Source of the DNA: Ceratodon purpureus
Lineage: Eukaryota; Streptophyta; Bryopsida; Pseudoditrichales; Ditrichaceae
Direction: 5' to 3'
Length of the DNA: 64,000 bases
Assembly: GCA_014871385.1 (NCBI GenBank)
Contig: CM026427.1
Span: 8,624,344 to 8,688,343 of the forward strand
The position numbers and the translations under genes were made by a program. Of the stretch, positions 11,746 to 24,900 are shown in pieces. Positions within the stretch are counted from its first letter, which is position 1. Each line of letters begins with the position of its first letter. The notes under the pieces were generated by a model that was not told the origin of the DNA, did no database searches, and was given only the letters and a program-made list of their open reading frames with translations.

Positions 11746-12003
11746 CTACAGCCCCGTTCGTGCACCCAGTTTGACTCCTGGTACGTGGGGCACTCTTCCC
11801 CGAAAACCTTGCGCAGCTTCACCGAAGTTAGCACCGGAGTCATTAAATTCTTCTCGCTGAGGGTGCACCCCAATTGTCGGCGTCGACTTGAATGCGTGGG
11901 GAGTTTGGGGGCGACGTGCGATGGCCTTTTCAATGATCGCCTTGGCTGCTTTTGTTGCGTAGCGCAGACACGGGTCCGAAGTCGGCTTGGTAAGCTGGAG
12001 CAT
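11746..12003 (-). CDS. Uncertain small ORF in a GC-rich island, minus strand
   Basis: A GC-rich island at about 11.5-12.0 kb stands out from its surroundings. On the minus strand an ATG at 12003 gives 85 aa, basic and rich in Ala, Arg, Pro and Thr, with an N-terminus (KAAKAIIEKAIARR) that could be an amphipathic helix. A second overlapping frame runs 11682-11933. Further down, 11416-11706 is open on the same strand and ends in the peptide RWGNAGFT before TGA; a 'ttgctgcag' acceptor-like site lies inside it. These could be exons of one small gene, but I could not build a single consistent model. No family is recognised. Chance frames in a GC-rich promoter or a non-coding RNA are real alternatives. 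Confidence 0.25.
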   Translation of the reverse strand: MLQLTKPTSDPCLRYATKAAKAIIEKAIARRPQTPHAFKSTPTIGVHPQREEFNDSGANFGEAAQGFRGRVPHVPGVKLGARTGL

Positions 12004-12021
12004 TGGGAGTTAATTACGTAG

Positions 12022-12695
12022 ATATATCGGGTCCTGGACGGTGCTTACTTGCGTACCACGCTGGAAACGAGTGGGATTTTATATGGTATGGAGAGGGATG
12101 AGGTTGGGATGTGTACATGGGTCGGGAAACATTTTACGTGTGATTATTTTGATCGGTTAAACTGAGAGCTGGGAGCAGGAAACCGTTGATAGAAGGCGGA
12201 AAGGAGTTACTCTGACTGACAAAAAGGTTGCCATGACGGCGATGGAACCGGGAAGGTCTAGCGACGCTAAGTCCATTTTCCACGACTCCATACTGCTCTG
12301 AACTATGATCAGATCTATTGCCGGTTCTTATCCAAACTCACAGTTTCAACATAAAAAGGAATTGGAAGAGATTCAAAGCGTCATAAAAAACTGATGCAAA
12401 TTGCCAGAAAATTGTGCCAAAACCGTAGTTCATGTTACTTGCTGCTGTTTACATACGAGCAGTAGTGTAAAAGTGGTGATAATTGTATAATATACATGAT
12501 GCAGAGGAGAGACGAAACTGTTTGAACGTAACCCATTCTGGGTGTAAGTTACTCATAAACCTCTGGCTTACTCTGAAGTGTTGCAAGGGATTCTTCCGCA
12601 AGGATACTTGTACAAGGAACCAAGACAGTTCCTTTGAACTGATGTCAAAATTAAGTTCCGAAACCTAAACTACACAGAACTACGACCTTACTCTA
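12022..12695. other. Intergenic, likely CFL1-like 3' UTR at its right end
   Basis: No gene seen. The right part directly follows the stop codon of the minus-strand CFL1-like gene and probably includes its 3' UTR. Confidence 0.4.
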
Positions 12696-14094
12696 CTACC
12701 TCCGACTACCACCTCTTTGCTTCTTGCAAGGTGGAGGTGCAGTGCTGAAGTCCACAGGCACGTTGCTCTCACATCTCGGACACCTGGGGTCCGCTTTGTT
12801 GAGCATCACGTACATCAGGCATCGTGTGCATGCTCCCATCACAAGTGCACCAGCTGCTGGTTCCACGATCCTCTCCACTTTAATGCTGTCAGCTTCAGTA
12901 CAAGCTCTGAAACATATTCACGAGGAAACAACATCAATTGGACAGTTCCATGGATCGCTAGGAATACGTTCATGTACAAAAAAAAAACAAAGCTTTCAAA
13001 TTCCAAGTTCACTGGAAAGGTTGTGACCAATTGTCTTACCCTGTAGAAGAAGGATTTGAAGGAGCTCTACGAGCTGCACCCGGAAGAGACGACGTTGAAG
13101 TAGCTGATGAGGAGCTGCTAGTGGAAGGGGAAGCACCAGAGGGCTCTGAACGAGTGGAGTTTGTCAGGGATGAAAATGAGGAAGAGATGGAATATTTATG
13201 CCGCAATTTCGGAGTCTCCCTCTTCAGTGCTAACCGTGGGTAAGACTCGCTTCTCTTCAGAGCGTTTTCTATCATTTGCATGGTGCAAACTGTTTGCTCA
13301 TGAGGGCGGCGGGAAGGGATGCTGCTGCTAGCTCGGCCGGCGGCTAAGTTAAGGTCCAGCTCCAAGTTGGAATCTTCATCAACAACTCTAGGGCTACTCC
13401 CAGACCCGGCGACATGGTGCTCATCCAGCTGCAAGTTCCACAGCTGCTTGCCAGTTGAGAAAGAATGAAGGTCTCTACTATTCGGGTAAGGACTTCCAGA
13501 AGAGGAAGAAGAGGAAGCTTTAAGTGTTTCCTGTATCAGAGTCTCGGATTTCTTGCTGCCTAGAAACTCATGAGCAAGGGGTGTGGATTGTGTTTGCAGC
13601 TCTATCTCTCCTTGGCAGGTTAATCTCTTACGAGGGTCATCGAAACTGCTCACGCCAGTGGCTTGATTGACATAGTAGAGCTTACCAGTCTGCAAGTGAA
13701 GATAAACATGTTAATCATTAGAACTGTGTAGACTTTAAACTGCCAAGCAACGATTGAACTAATTCACCACATAGTTCACACCAGATAGGTTCAGAACGGT
13801 GCTCTACTGTACCTGAAGGTCCAGGCACTTCTCCCAACCACTAGGAAGCGGCTCTTCAGGATGCAACTGAAGATCAAAATCCGGCGAGCCGGACAATTGA
13901 GTAACACAGGAAGAAGAGGGATCAGTGTTTCCGAGCAAATCTAATGTCAATTCCGGTTTAACAGCAGGCTGTGAATGAAGCTGCCCCATCATGAGATGCA
14001 TCAGCTGCTGAGCATCCGCTCCCCACGCCCTCTTCTTCCTCCCCGGACTACCCATCTCTCCCCCTCTCCATGACACCTCCATCGCCACTGCCAT
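12696..14094 (-). CDS. CFL1: CFL1-like WW-domain protein
   Basis: Three exons on the minus strand: 14094-13813, 13689-13040 and 12906-12696, joined in frame to 380 aa. The ATG at 14094 is the first of the frame. A WW domain covers residues 83-114 (LPSGWEK, then YYVNQATG, then DDPR) and is split by intron 1; the second Trp is Phe110. Residues 203-209 read LELDLNL, an EAR-type (LxLxL) repression motif. A Ser-rich region follows. The C-terminus has two Cys pairs, C337-x2-C340 and C353-x2-C356, a probable zinc-binding knuckle. This order matches Curly Flag Leaf 1, which in rice and Arabidopsis acts in the nucleus to limit cuticle formation through HD-ZIP IV factors. Family assignment is by recognition; the function here is inferred. 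An alternative start at 14082 would remove four residues. Confidence 0.85.
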
Positions 14095-17000
14095 CTCCAC
14101 GAGAGTACACAACCAAAACTGCCTCTCTCCCACAACTCAACCCTCCCAGACAATCGAACTCTTTCTGCAGTACTCAGAACCTGATCTCCTCAACACTCTC
14201 AACCTGATCACTTCAACACTACTCTTCACATAACCACTCCAACTCTCTGAAAGAAACTCGAACTTAGACGAAGTCCTCAGCTAACACGCCAACAAAAACT
14301 AGAGTTCAGACTTGGAGCTGCAACGTCGACGAGCACAAAGCTTGAGAGGGCCAACGTGAAGACTGAGAGAGTAGTTGCAGCCTGAATGAGTTTATGAAGC
14401 GGAGGAGAGTGGTTTTGAACAGAGTGACATGACCTCTGTTCATTCAGCCATTATGATCACCTACCTGTGCTGCTGCTACTTTAGCAGTAGAGTGGAGAGA
14501 GGGAGCTCAGCCGAGCCTAGCTCGCAGCCGCCTCGCCAGGGGCCTCTACAGAAACTGGGGACCTGGGGTCGTCACCGAAACGGCAGGTTTCCTTTTTCCA
14601 CCGAGGCAGCATTGATGGAGTTGAAGAGGGCCCTTGAAGCCTTCGGGCTTGGCTTGGAGAGTAGGCCTGCCTGCCTAGTATCAAGTGACTTGAACAGTGA
14701 GAAAGTAAATGCGTGGCGGGGTGTTATAATAAATTTTCTGGTGCTTGGCGATCCCTGAGCTTCAATGCGACTCTGGCTTTCTGGTCTCCTGCTGCAGTCT
14801 GGCAGCCATGGTGGCGTTTCGGGCAGCTCCACAAAGTTAATGGAAAAACAAAATAGATTCAAAAAACCAAAAAAATAACGAAATAGGATGGAAGTGAGCA
14901 AGAACTTAGCAAGTGTGGAAGGAAGTCTGGTTCTAGGACCTCATTAATTGCGCCATTTGCTCTCACTTTTTTCTTTTTAACTACTCTAGTTTCTCTTTGC
15001 TGATTATTCGTCCAATCTCCTTCTTGCTTGTTTGCTTCTTTTTCACACAAATGTTCATGCATTATAAAACAAGTATCACAAGAGCTGACCAAGCAGGTAG
15101 CCAATCTCTGTTTTACATATGTCCTTTTTTTTTGCTTCTTTCTGTCTTGAACCTTGGCTCATGGTGATGTTGTGCATGGAAAGTAAATTTGCCAGTTGCT
15201 ATGGAGCTTCTTTTGATTGTGTTCTAGAGAAGAGGGGTAGAAAGTGACATTGGAGGATGATGTTATGCATGGCATGCAAATAGCCATCTTACAGAGCAGA
15301 AGATGGGTTGATTTAGTTCCGTCGTTCTTCAGTGTCAAAGACTTGTGGTTCTGAGAAATGGACTTGGTTGTTCTTGGGTTTGAAGGACTGCCATTTTACT
15401 TGACAACTCACTCTTCTACTGCGAATCCTTGAAGAATGTCTGATGTGAAGCTAGATTTGAAAAATTGGTACGCTGTCTGACTTACAGCATGGCTTGGGTT
15501 AAGTGGGCATTCGGTGGTAAGTCTTCTAGTCCACCTCAAAGAAGCATTTCTTCGCCACAGATGCACAGAAATTTAAATAACGGTTTGAAGGACAGTTGCC
15601 TTCTGTTGCATAACTGAGTGTTGAATCATCATTCACATTCTGCATGCAGAACCATATGGTAAGCAATGATCAAATGGTTCATAGTCGAATTATGGCTTCC
15701 CTTGATTCCCTTGTGTTCATTAAAGCTTGGGCCAGACAATTACACCGCTTAGATGATCCCAATTTTATAAAGTTATTTTCTATCTTCATGGTACCACACT
15801 CAGCTTGGCTAGCCAAGCAATTGTTTTGAAAATAGAGCAACATAACTATCAGAGATCAGACTCAATTGACAAGCTCACATGTTTTTAACCATATCATTTA
15901 TTAATTCTGGCAAATCAGACCTCTGAGGCTGGCCCCTTGAGCCCAGTGTCGCAGACTAGTACACCAGAAGGATGTCTTGATTGGGGAGTTCTTTGAACAC
16001 AAAATTTGTGTTCGCTGCAGTCAATAGAAAATGTAGTAATAACATATAATGGTGTGAGAACCCACATGGAGGTAGAGAAAAAAATCAGAAATTTGTATCT
16101 CATTGAACAATTTGAACCCACCGTTCCAATCAGCATTCGAAACAGCTCAAATCTGAGCAATCAACTCGCAATCTCTGAAAATGTAATCAATTCAGTTGCC
16201 ATATATTTAATGATATCTCTTCTACTGCCTGAGAGTTCAGCTTATACTAAATTTCTTTGGATGAAGCTCAAGTATTTCCTTTGAATCAAGAAAGCGTGAA
16301 ATTTCACAATCCAGGGGTGATGGCATGGTGAGCTCTCATTCCTCAGAGCAGTGTGCATTATACAACTTGAGTCATATGCTTGTCTGACATATGGTACGGT
16401 AAGCATTTGTAATCAGAAGTCACAGCCGCATTGTCGACAATAGCTGGTGACTTGTGCACAATTTGCATGGCTGCACCAAAGTCCACTCAGTTGACATTTA
16501 CATAATCCATAAGAAGCCCTGCTCGCTCAAATTTCCTAGTAGCCTGTGGATAAAAAGATCTAGTAGTATTTTAATCAGTTTCTTTGTGAGTTCAGCATTC
16601 TGCACAGTGTTTGCTGTGACTTTGTTTCATGACAGCAGCAATGTCAGATTGACCAGCACAATGTCTAAACAAAATGTTTCTGCAGTAACTTATCTTGAGA
16701 TGATCTTGTTACCCTCAATTGTAGTGTGCCATTTGTTACAAACTTTCTTCATACATATGGACTCTAACAAATAACAATGATAATTTGCACCTAATATCCT
16801 GATCATCCTGTAGGTTTGAGGGGTACTGTGCATCGATATCAAGTTTGTTCACACTTGAACAGATATATTATTTTTTGGAAAAACAAAGTTTGTATCTCAA
16901 AATTTAATTTTTCAGTTTTCGTTTCTTCAAAACAAATCACTTGAAATAACCTTTGACGGATTCACATTAGACAAATATCACATAAAACATATCATCATAT

Positions 17001-18633
17001 TTTCATTTTTCCATCCTCAAAATTTTCAAATTTGTTTGTTTTCTTTTTTTGAAAAAATACTTATGAACAAACCTGCTATCGATTTACGGTATTTGATCCT
17101 CAGGATGTATACCAGATTGTCCAGATTCCAGAACCCAAATAACACCCCATTGTTCGGGGGGGTTGAATTTTCCCAAGTGGAAGCTTTCCCCCTCCCACTC
17201 CGATCTGTCGTCCCTGTCCTGGGATCCCCCTTGTTCCTTTTTCTCTTTTATGAACACCGTTACTTTCAACCAAAAATAAATAAAATAACACCCCATTGTG
17301 TGGGACAAAGTTTGAACTTGGCTTAACTGCAATTTTATTGAACAATCTTTCCACACAGCCTGTACCAATAAATCGGAAAACAACCCAATCTAATAAAACC
17401 AAATTGTGCATGCTCAAAGCAAGTCTAAGCTATGCTATTGTTTCTTCTTTTTCTCTGGTTAGGAAAAGTTGAGCACTGCAATTTTAATTTATACTCATAT
17501 AATGAAAGTGAAACAATTTTGTCTTAGGGTCTTATGAACCATTGTACTACTTCTTGGAATGGATACACTATACATTAACTGACCACTGCTTTGCACTTCA
17601 TCTGTTATGTTGCCAACTCAACCATTTATGAAGCCACTCAATCTCCAGCTTGGAACTTTTCTTTGCGCAGGGTACCTTTTCCATCGTTTTGGACATGCCC
17701 CATGACTCCTTCATTTTGTAAAAGGCATGGGTTCATAATCCAGAGTGGAGACTCTAGAGTATTAGTAGCATCATCAGTAATTGCAAAGGATCCACTGCTT
17801 GGCTTTGGTGCACCAAACAATGGGAATAGCATCAATCAACAAGACTCCTTCTTGATTTTTGTTCACTTACTATATAGTTTGGTTTTGGTAGCCTCCTCAA
17901 ATTGGTTACTATAACTTTTGCTTTAAACCTTTAATTTCTTTAGAAAATTCAACACAACTTCAACAGATTTGTTTTATTTTTTGGGTCTATATTCTCTACA
18001 AATATATAAACTTGTCCTATCTTTTCCACGTCAAGTGAACCAAGCATAAAGCTCTAAAAGTGGCACTTTTTGTATCATTACTTCTACAACATTTTGGACT
18101 CGCTTGACAAATACGTATTGGTATAAGGTAGGAAATCCTTATATGAACATGATTTTTTTTCTACCACAAGTGAACAAAAAGACTTGTTCTACAAGGCAAT
18201 CATTGCCCCCAAAATTACGTAAGTATATGTAAAATTTATTGGGTTTTTTTTAATTATAAACATGTATTTAAAAAAAAATGCGGGAAACTCATACAGGATG
18301 AAAAGACTATTAATTCTTCACATTTAATACATTTCTTAGAATGAGAGAGTAAGAAAAATCATTTCAAGTTTGTTAACACCTTCATATGTATGAAATTTGC
18401 AAAGTGATAGTTAAGGTTCTCACGTGACTCTACCTTAATTAAGTTTTAAACAATACAACATGCCTTTGATGCACGTAATATAAAGTGTATTTTGGTAGTA
18501 CATGAGATGTATTTACCTTTTTAGTGGCTATGATGCCAAAAATAAATTTAGATTTATATCAATGTGATTCTAGTGAACTCTTATAATCCTAATTTAGAGC
18601 TTATTGTCAGTAACAAATGGCCAAGTATGCAAC
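14095..18633. other. Long region without a recognisable gene
   Basis: The first 350 bp hold the CFL1-like 5' UTR and promoter. Beyond that there are only short unsupported frames (for example 14429-14758 plus and 17591-17914 plus). Around 17.14 and 17.29 kb the phrase 'ataacaccccattgt' occurs twice, about 145 bp apart. Composition becomes AT-rich after about 16.8 kb. Decayed mobile elements are likely but none could be bounded. Confidence 0.4.
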
Positions 18634-18758
18634 AACATATCTAATATCATTGTGAGATGTTTAACATATCTACTATCTCCGTAAGATGTTTAGCATGTCT
18701 ACTTTCTCGAGATGATGTTCAACATATGTAAATTATGTAATATCCCCACGGGATGTTT
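18634..18758. repeat. Degenerate tandem repeat, about four units of 29-35 bp
   Basis: Successive units begin 'aacatatcta' or close variants and end 'gatgttt' or 'gatgttc', at about 18634, 18663, 18692 and 18721. Copies are diverged. Confidence 0.6.
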
Positions 18759-19965
18759 ATAAGTTAAAATTCAACCAACACAAACTTACATCTGATCCTC
18801 CTCCGTGCACCCGTAGATTTCTCACCTTATACATTTCAATGGTGGTTGAGTCTTGCAGACATGCCATGTACTGAGGTGTAGTCACGGAAACAACACAAAT
18901 TAAAAAGGCTGAGCATTAAAGGAAAAGGTAGCAATTTGGAAGCATTTGGACAGATTTGTCCTTGTTAGAAATATAGGTCCCGGCCACTTGGACTCTATCA
19001 GCTCTCCTGATGAGCCATGTTCTGGTGTGAGCCTCCCACAACTCAATGCCAAATTGTGAATAGATCCAGCATCAAGTGATAAGCATATGCTGTTAGTTAT
19101 GCATGGAATGTAAGTTGTACTCAAAGTTCATCTTTGGCACAAGCCTGTCTGAAGAAATATTCCACACCCAGTAGAGTTTTGGTGTAGGCATGTGTTTGGA
19201 TTACCCCATGTCATCTGCAACGTCCACCATTTCAACATGATAATCTTCACTGCCCTTTGGAACTTTGGAACTTTTTCAGTGCTGGAAAATGGAAGTCATA
19301 GATTATAAGAAATTCAATGTCAAAATAAAACACGGTTACAATGATTTTTTTTTTTTTAAAAATCACTCAAAACAAAATAATCGATATATGCTACCCCCAA
19401 GCCTCGTCTTTCATTCGAACAAATCATAATTTTGAATTAGCACACATGGGAAAAGTACAACCACGAAGTTGGAACGGCCATGCATGTGCACCTACCAAGG
19501 TGCCTACGGGGCGGTTTACACTATGGACCGCGGAAATCGACCGTGGCCCTTTAAAATCTATGATTGGCCAAAAAAGTTGTCTCGGTCGGACTTCGTTTTA
19601 CACTACCTTGAAAAAGCAAATTGGGTGCAAAGTTTGAGGTTACCTAAATATGTTATTTTTTTGCTAAGTAGATAATGTTTCATGATCCAACGTATTTTCC
19701 ATCGAGTCGATACAAAAATGTGGACTTGACAAAAATCAAGGAGATCTTTTGGCAAAAAATCATTGATTGGCCAAAATTCGACTGTTTTACTGTTTTTTTG
19801 GCCCACAGTCATCTTGGTCCAAACCCACTTTATACTATGAGATGTAACCAAGAGATTTTAAAAATGAATTTTTATTTTTGATAGTCACGACTTTAGACCA
19901 AGAGTTGTTGCCATAAAATGATTTAAATTTTCTTGGTCAATCTTCATGGTACATGGTCCGTGGTG
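18759..19965. other. Intergenic DNA, probably decayed repeats
   Basis: No gene seen. At 19.3-19.9 kb there are a T run and repeated 'gattggccaaaa' phrases at about 19562 and 19764, which suggests an old insertion whose ends I could not define. Confidence 0.35.
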
Positions 19966-20311
19966 TTAATCCTTAAACGTCATTTTGATGTCTGGCCGGG
20001 CAGCCCGAAATTGGATCACGGCATCTTTTGTGCTTGGGCATCATGCATAGTGCATTTTTTGAACTTGGGCATCATGAATGAACCAATCAATGATGAGCTT
20101 GCAACCTATGTGCAACCCCTACCTACCTACCATAATCCTTTCAAAGCACAAATCACTCATACAAATTGTAAATTGAATTGTAAAATTTCACTTTGAGAAT
20201 GCACAATGAGAAGGTGATTAGAATGATATAAAAAAATAAGTGAAAAGTTGAGTTCAGTAAGAGCTACAGGAAACCCAGCCCCTCGGGTCATGAAAAACGT
20301 TTAAGGGTTAA
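19966..20311 (+). mobile_element. TTAA-bounded MITE (family 3), copy 2
   Basis: TTAA at 19966-19969 and 20308-20311. The left inner end TCCTTAAACGTC and the right inner end AACGTTTAAGGG are one or two changes from the family TIR. It is collinear with 8402-8759 and in the same orientation; the main difference is a deletion of about 12 bp near the right end ('gagaagattctctg' is missing). Confidence 0.85.
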
Positions 20312-20879
20312 CCGACCCTGATTACCGGTACATAGATAACATTAGACTCAAATGGGTGTGTGGAAGTCAATCTGCCCTAAAGCTTCAGTTAGCTGCTTAT
20401 TGGTGGAAAGTATAGTTCTGCATTACTTTGAACAATAAAAAGCAATTCATGTGAGTCAAGCCAAGGACACGATGGACAATTAGGCCTCAAAATAAATGGT
20501 ATATTTCAGTTCCTTGAAAGTGGTAGCCAATTTCACCCATTGATAGTTATGATCCAAGGCCAATATTTAACTTACATTGAATTCATTTATAGAGCCTCCT
20601 GTCAGGTTGTTAGAATGAAACCATGAGCTTTTCCAGAATAGAAACATGAAAAAGGAAAAAGGAAATCTGGTATTCCAACCTTGAGCAACGTGGAGAGGCC
20701 ATGTCAGATATTATATATGCTGTGAGTTAAATGATAAATACCACTTGCACGATTGGCAATTAACAGAATTATACTTGCTTTTAAAAACATGTCATGCTTT
20801 AATGTATCTCTAACATATTAAAATATTCATTTTAGAATAATAGATTAGTAATGTTATTGCTGTTATTTTTAAACGTATA
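20312..20879. other. Intergenic, nothing identified
   Basis: AT-rich to moderate composition with no coding frame or repeat. Confidence 0.4.
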
Positions 20880-20969
20880 CTTTGAACTAGATTACATATT
20901 CTTTGAACTAGATTAATTACATTATCTTTGAACTAGATTAATTACATATACTTTGAACTAGATTAATTA
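20880..20969. repeat. Tandem repeat of a 'ctttgaactagattaatta' unit
   Basis: Four copies of 'tttgaactagatta', at about 20881, 20902, 20927 and 20952, separated by variable AT-rich spacers. Confidence 0.8.
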
Positions 20970-21123
20970 AGGGGAAATTTGTGATAGAATTGATTGATGC
21001 AGACATTAGGTGTATGCCATTGTTATACTATTCCATGAAGTTATGTGAAATAGTTAAGGCATATATACATGGATCTCTTATAAATTTGTGTTTTGTAGAT
21101 AGGAGTTCAAATAAAAAATGGAT

Positions 21124-21916
21124 TTAATCCTTAAAGTTGAAAGGCCTCAAAGCAGCCAAAAACCCTCAAAACTACACTCTTTCAATTCAAGGTGTAAGTT
21201 TTTAAGTTTTGATGTATTTTGGGGGAAATAACCGTAGGACCTAGTACCTTACTTGTAGATGTATATGTACCTAAAATCTTAGATTCAAACTCCTTCATGT
21301 TTGTGAGATCACAATGTTCTAAGTTGGAAAAATAAGTTTTTTTCGATTGTTGCAAAATGGGTTTCAAGTGTTTCGTGAGCCAAAAATCCTAATTTCAATA
21401 GCAAATTCGATGTTATGCTCTTCAAATGCACGTTTTTTCCTCCTACAACCTCTGAAACCAAAAGAAATGCTTGATTTTTCACATGGAGGTATGCTAAAAT
21501 TCAAATACAAAGGTCGGTCTATGATAATAAAAAAGGCATATGGAGAGATATTGGATTGAAAATCCAAGGGGTGAGATCATGCCTTCAAATTGTATTTATG
21601 TTCAAAAAACAAAACTTGAAAAAAAGTAAAAATCTCAATTTTTGGTAAATTTTTAATTTTTTTGTAATTAAATTAATTTTGGGCAGATTTTGAACATATA
21701 CTGCACTTTTGGGCGGATTTTAGCATGGCCTAATAGTGTTTTCAAACTTTGACTATAGATATCTCTTAAAGTATGAAATGATACTTGTTAGAAAGAAATG
21801 ATAATTGTTTATATTGTGCCAAAATTACAACTTCATCATTTAAAAATTCTCTTCTGGGGAGCCTGACCATACCCTAAATCATACCATTTTTGTTAAGTTA
21901 ATGCTTTAGGGATTAA
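21124..21916 (+). mobile_element. TTAA-bounded non-autonomous element (family 1), second copy
   Basis: TTAA at 21124-21127 and 21913-21916; inner ends TCCTTAAAG and CTTTAGGGA give an imperfect inverted repeat. The 793-bp interior is similar to 5098-5939 over most of its length and to the reverse complement of 1-322. No transposase. Ends are more diverged than in the other copies, so it is probably older. Confidence 0.7.
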
Positions 21917-24900
21917 TGTAATATTAAATTATTGAATTTTTATGTTAAAATGTGGCCAAGACAACGTATTAAATGTATATTTCAAGATTTTCATTTTAAA
22001 AGATTATTCTAATTTAACACCTATATTGCAATGATATGAATGGATTCATTTTAAAATGTTAATATCATATTTAACCATATTTACACATGATCAAAATGAA
22101 TATTGAAGGAGTTAAAATATTCTTTGGAAGAACATTCTTTTGAATTTTCCAGCCATGTAAAGAATCAAAAGTGGTATTTATCTTCTATCTTTTAAAAAAC
22201 CAAGAAATTTATTTAATTGGTTCAAAGTTAAATAGGATGTGCACTCACATAGCTACCTTCTCCACCGCCTTTCATAACATTGTTCAAACCAATTAAGAGT
22301 CAATTTACAAACAATTAGAGCAATTTTGATATCATTATCATGTACATTAGATTGAATTCAATGTTGGATTTTGTGATCTTTTCAACCAACTTTTTATTGG
22401 ATATAGCTACTATCATGGAAAGATGGTTTGAGATAACCAACAAGTATGCTAATGAGCTCGTGAATTGGTATTTTACATCATATTAGTGGTACAACAGCTA
22501 ATCGCCCCATACCAACTTTGTATTAGTGCTACTGGTGCTTTGACAAGTATATGATATCGAGGTATGAATCATGATATGAAGATCCATTTAGAAATAAAGT
22601 TATATGACATATTGAAGGTCATGCATGCAAAGTAGACTTTCTTAACACATTGTAGATCATGCTATAGTTTAAATAAAGAGAGGGGTAAAGATTGTTATGC
22701 CAAATCTAATTATGCATGATTAAAATCCTAAACAATCTTTCAATATAAAAGGAATCAATATCAAAATTAATTGCACCAAGTTTTTGAAATGACTGACTTT
22801 GATGATTTTTAGGGTAAAGATTTTCCTTTCTTGGAAGAATTGGTTTTGACAATAGAAAAGAACTATGTTGTGTACTTGTATAAAAAATCTTAGAAGTAAT
22901 AGAAAGGTGTAGCAAAAAAAATCAAAACTTATCAATGAGTAGAGGGATCCGCTAAGGGCCTCTTAAACATATTTTGGAGTTCCACACATTTATAGAGAAA
23001 TTTAAAATAAACATTCAAAATTGGCATCGTATGAATCTGTCTAAAATCTCAAACGCCCATTCTAGACCTATTGTTTCATAGAAGCTAATATGTGGCTTGT
23101 TAGTTTTAAAATATTTTTTAAGCACTCATGATTTCTTTTATCTCAAATTTTAATACTGTATAGAAAAATAAATTCATAAATAGCATATTTCCTGGTAGAT
23201 CCGGAAATGGTTGGCAAGATTTACCATATATAATTTTGTGTCTAGATTGTACAGAGCTTTGTCTTTACACAAAACATCCAAATTGAAGAAGCTTCTTCCA
23301 TGCCTAGCAAGGCATGGGCCTCAGCCCACAACTCGCACAGAGTACCCACTTCATATTCAAAACATTTGGCAAGCATTTAACAGAGCAAGTAGTGGGGAAC
23401 ATACTCAATCCACCGCAAATATGTACTTCACTTGATCTAAATGGATGATCTTTGAATCCACGATGGGTAGACCCTTTCGTCTGTATGTACTGGTGGTGTT
23501 GGACTCAAGGAAACTGATGAAATGATGTCCCCCGGGATTCAAAGTCCATTGACCTAACAACAGGGCACCGCATAGAACGCAAGCATCGCTATAAATTTCC
23601 TTGTTTACACCTCTTTAATTTTGTGTAGTGGGGGACATTTCTAACGATTCAGCTACTTCATTGTGCTATGTGCTGGTTCACTGAACTCGTAAGCATTGGA
23701 TTATACTAGAGAACTTAAAGATATTTTAAAAACATTTATGCAAATTTTATTTCGGTCAAATTGCAGCCATTGACCCTATTGATTTGAATCAGTTTCCTGC
23801 CTGCAACTTTGCGACCTGCAGGTTTTTAATCCTGTCATCAGAATGGTATCTTTGTGTTGAATAAGCATGACATCATCTAGAATCCTGCGCCCTTGGGCTT
23901 TAATCTGAATCTGAAGTCTCTGTCATTCTTTGTAGCTATCATTTGATTGCAGCATACTGGGATCACTGTCGAGTCCAAAACTGGTAGACGATTAACATTG
24001 CCACAAGAATGGCACAAGACTGATGCAAGACTGATACGCATTTCTCAAAAATGAAATGACAAAAAGAATTCAAGGTGGCTCTCAGTTGTGGTTCTTCTTT
24101 GAGCTGAGTGCTAAGTTAATCCCGGTATAAAGTTTCATGATTTGATGTCAATCGTGTACACTTAAAAGCTAGATTGGTTTCATTTCCAGAAACCCACTTC
24201 AGTGGTTGAGAGCGTGAATCGTTTCAAATTGAAATTCCAGTCATTCCAAGCAATCTCAAATATGAGCTTCGCTTGCTTCAACCATTGTGTGAATGTCTTG
24301 ATCATATAAAGTTTAGTGCACATACCAATCATCGTACTCAGGAGTGGGCCATTCCAAAACCCACAAGCATGTCTGGAATGTAATATCTGCAGAAAACAGA
24401 CTCTTCAACCACATCTGAAACACTCACAGTTGAGAGCTCAATCAAGGAACACTTATTTTGTCACACTTTCTAGATAGATTGTGTGTGGGAAAGCTGGGTA
24501 TTCATGTTTTCCCGGTCTTTCAATGAACGCCCCACCCATGGGATTTGAAATTATAGCTCAGATTGCATCATCCTCTACATCAAACTTAATCAGCTTCATG
24601 TAAGGAAAGGTTTGGAGGACTACATCCCTTGAAGGCTTGAAATTTATTGGTCTCAAGTGCACAATCATGCTCTTCAAATGATCACTTGTGCCTTTCAATT
24701 GAAACATTGTTGGCCAATATATCACTCCTCGCATCAATTTGAAATACGAGCAGCTTGAATTAGTTACTGCATGATATAACTTTACTTACAATTAATTGTT
24801 TGCAATAATGTCACTGGCTTTAGTTTGAGGTGGATGTACTTATTATTATTTTTTACACACTTAACACCAATCTTTCTCAGCACATCACTCAACCTGATGT

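Noticed and set aside
14429..14901. Frames on both strands upstream of the CFL1-like gene
   Set aside because: They overlap each other on opposite strands, lack motifs and lie in a probable promoter.
21347..21559. Open frame inside the family 1 element as a possible transposase
   Set aside because: Only 70 codons, AT-driven, with no catalytic motif; similarity to the other copy is at DNA level.
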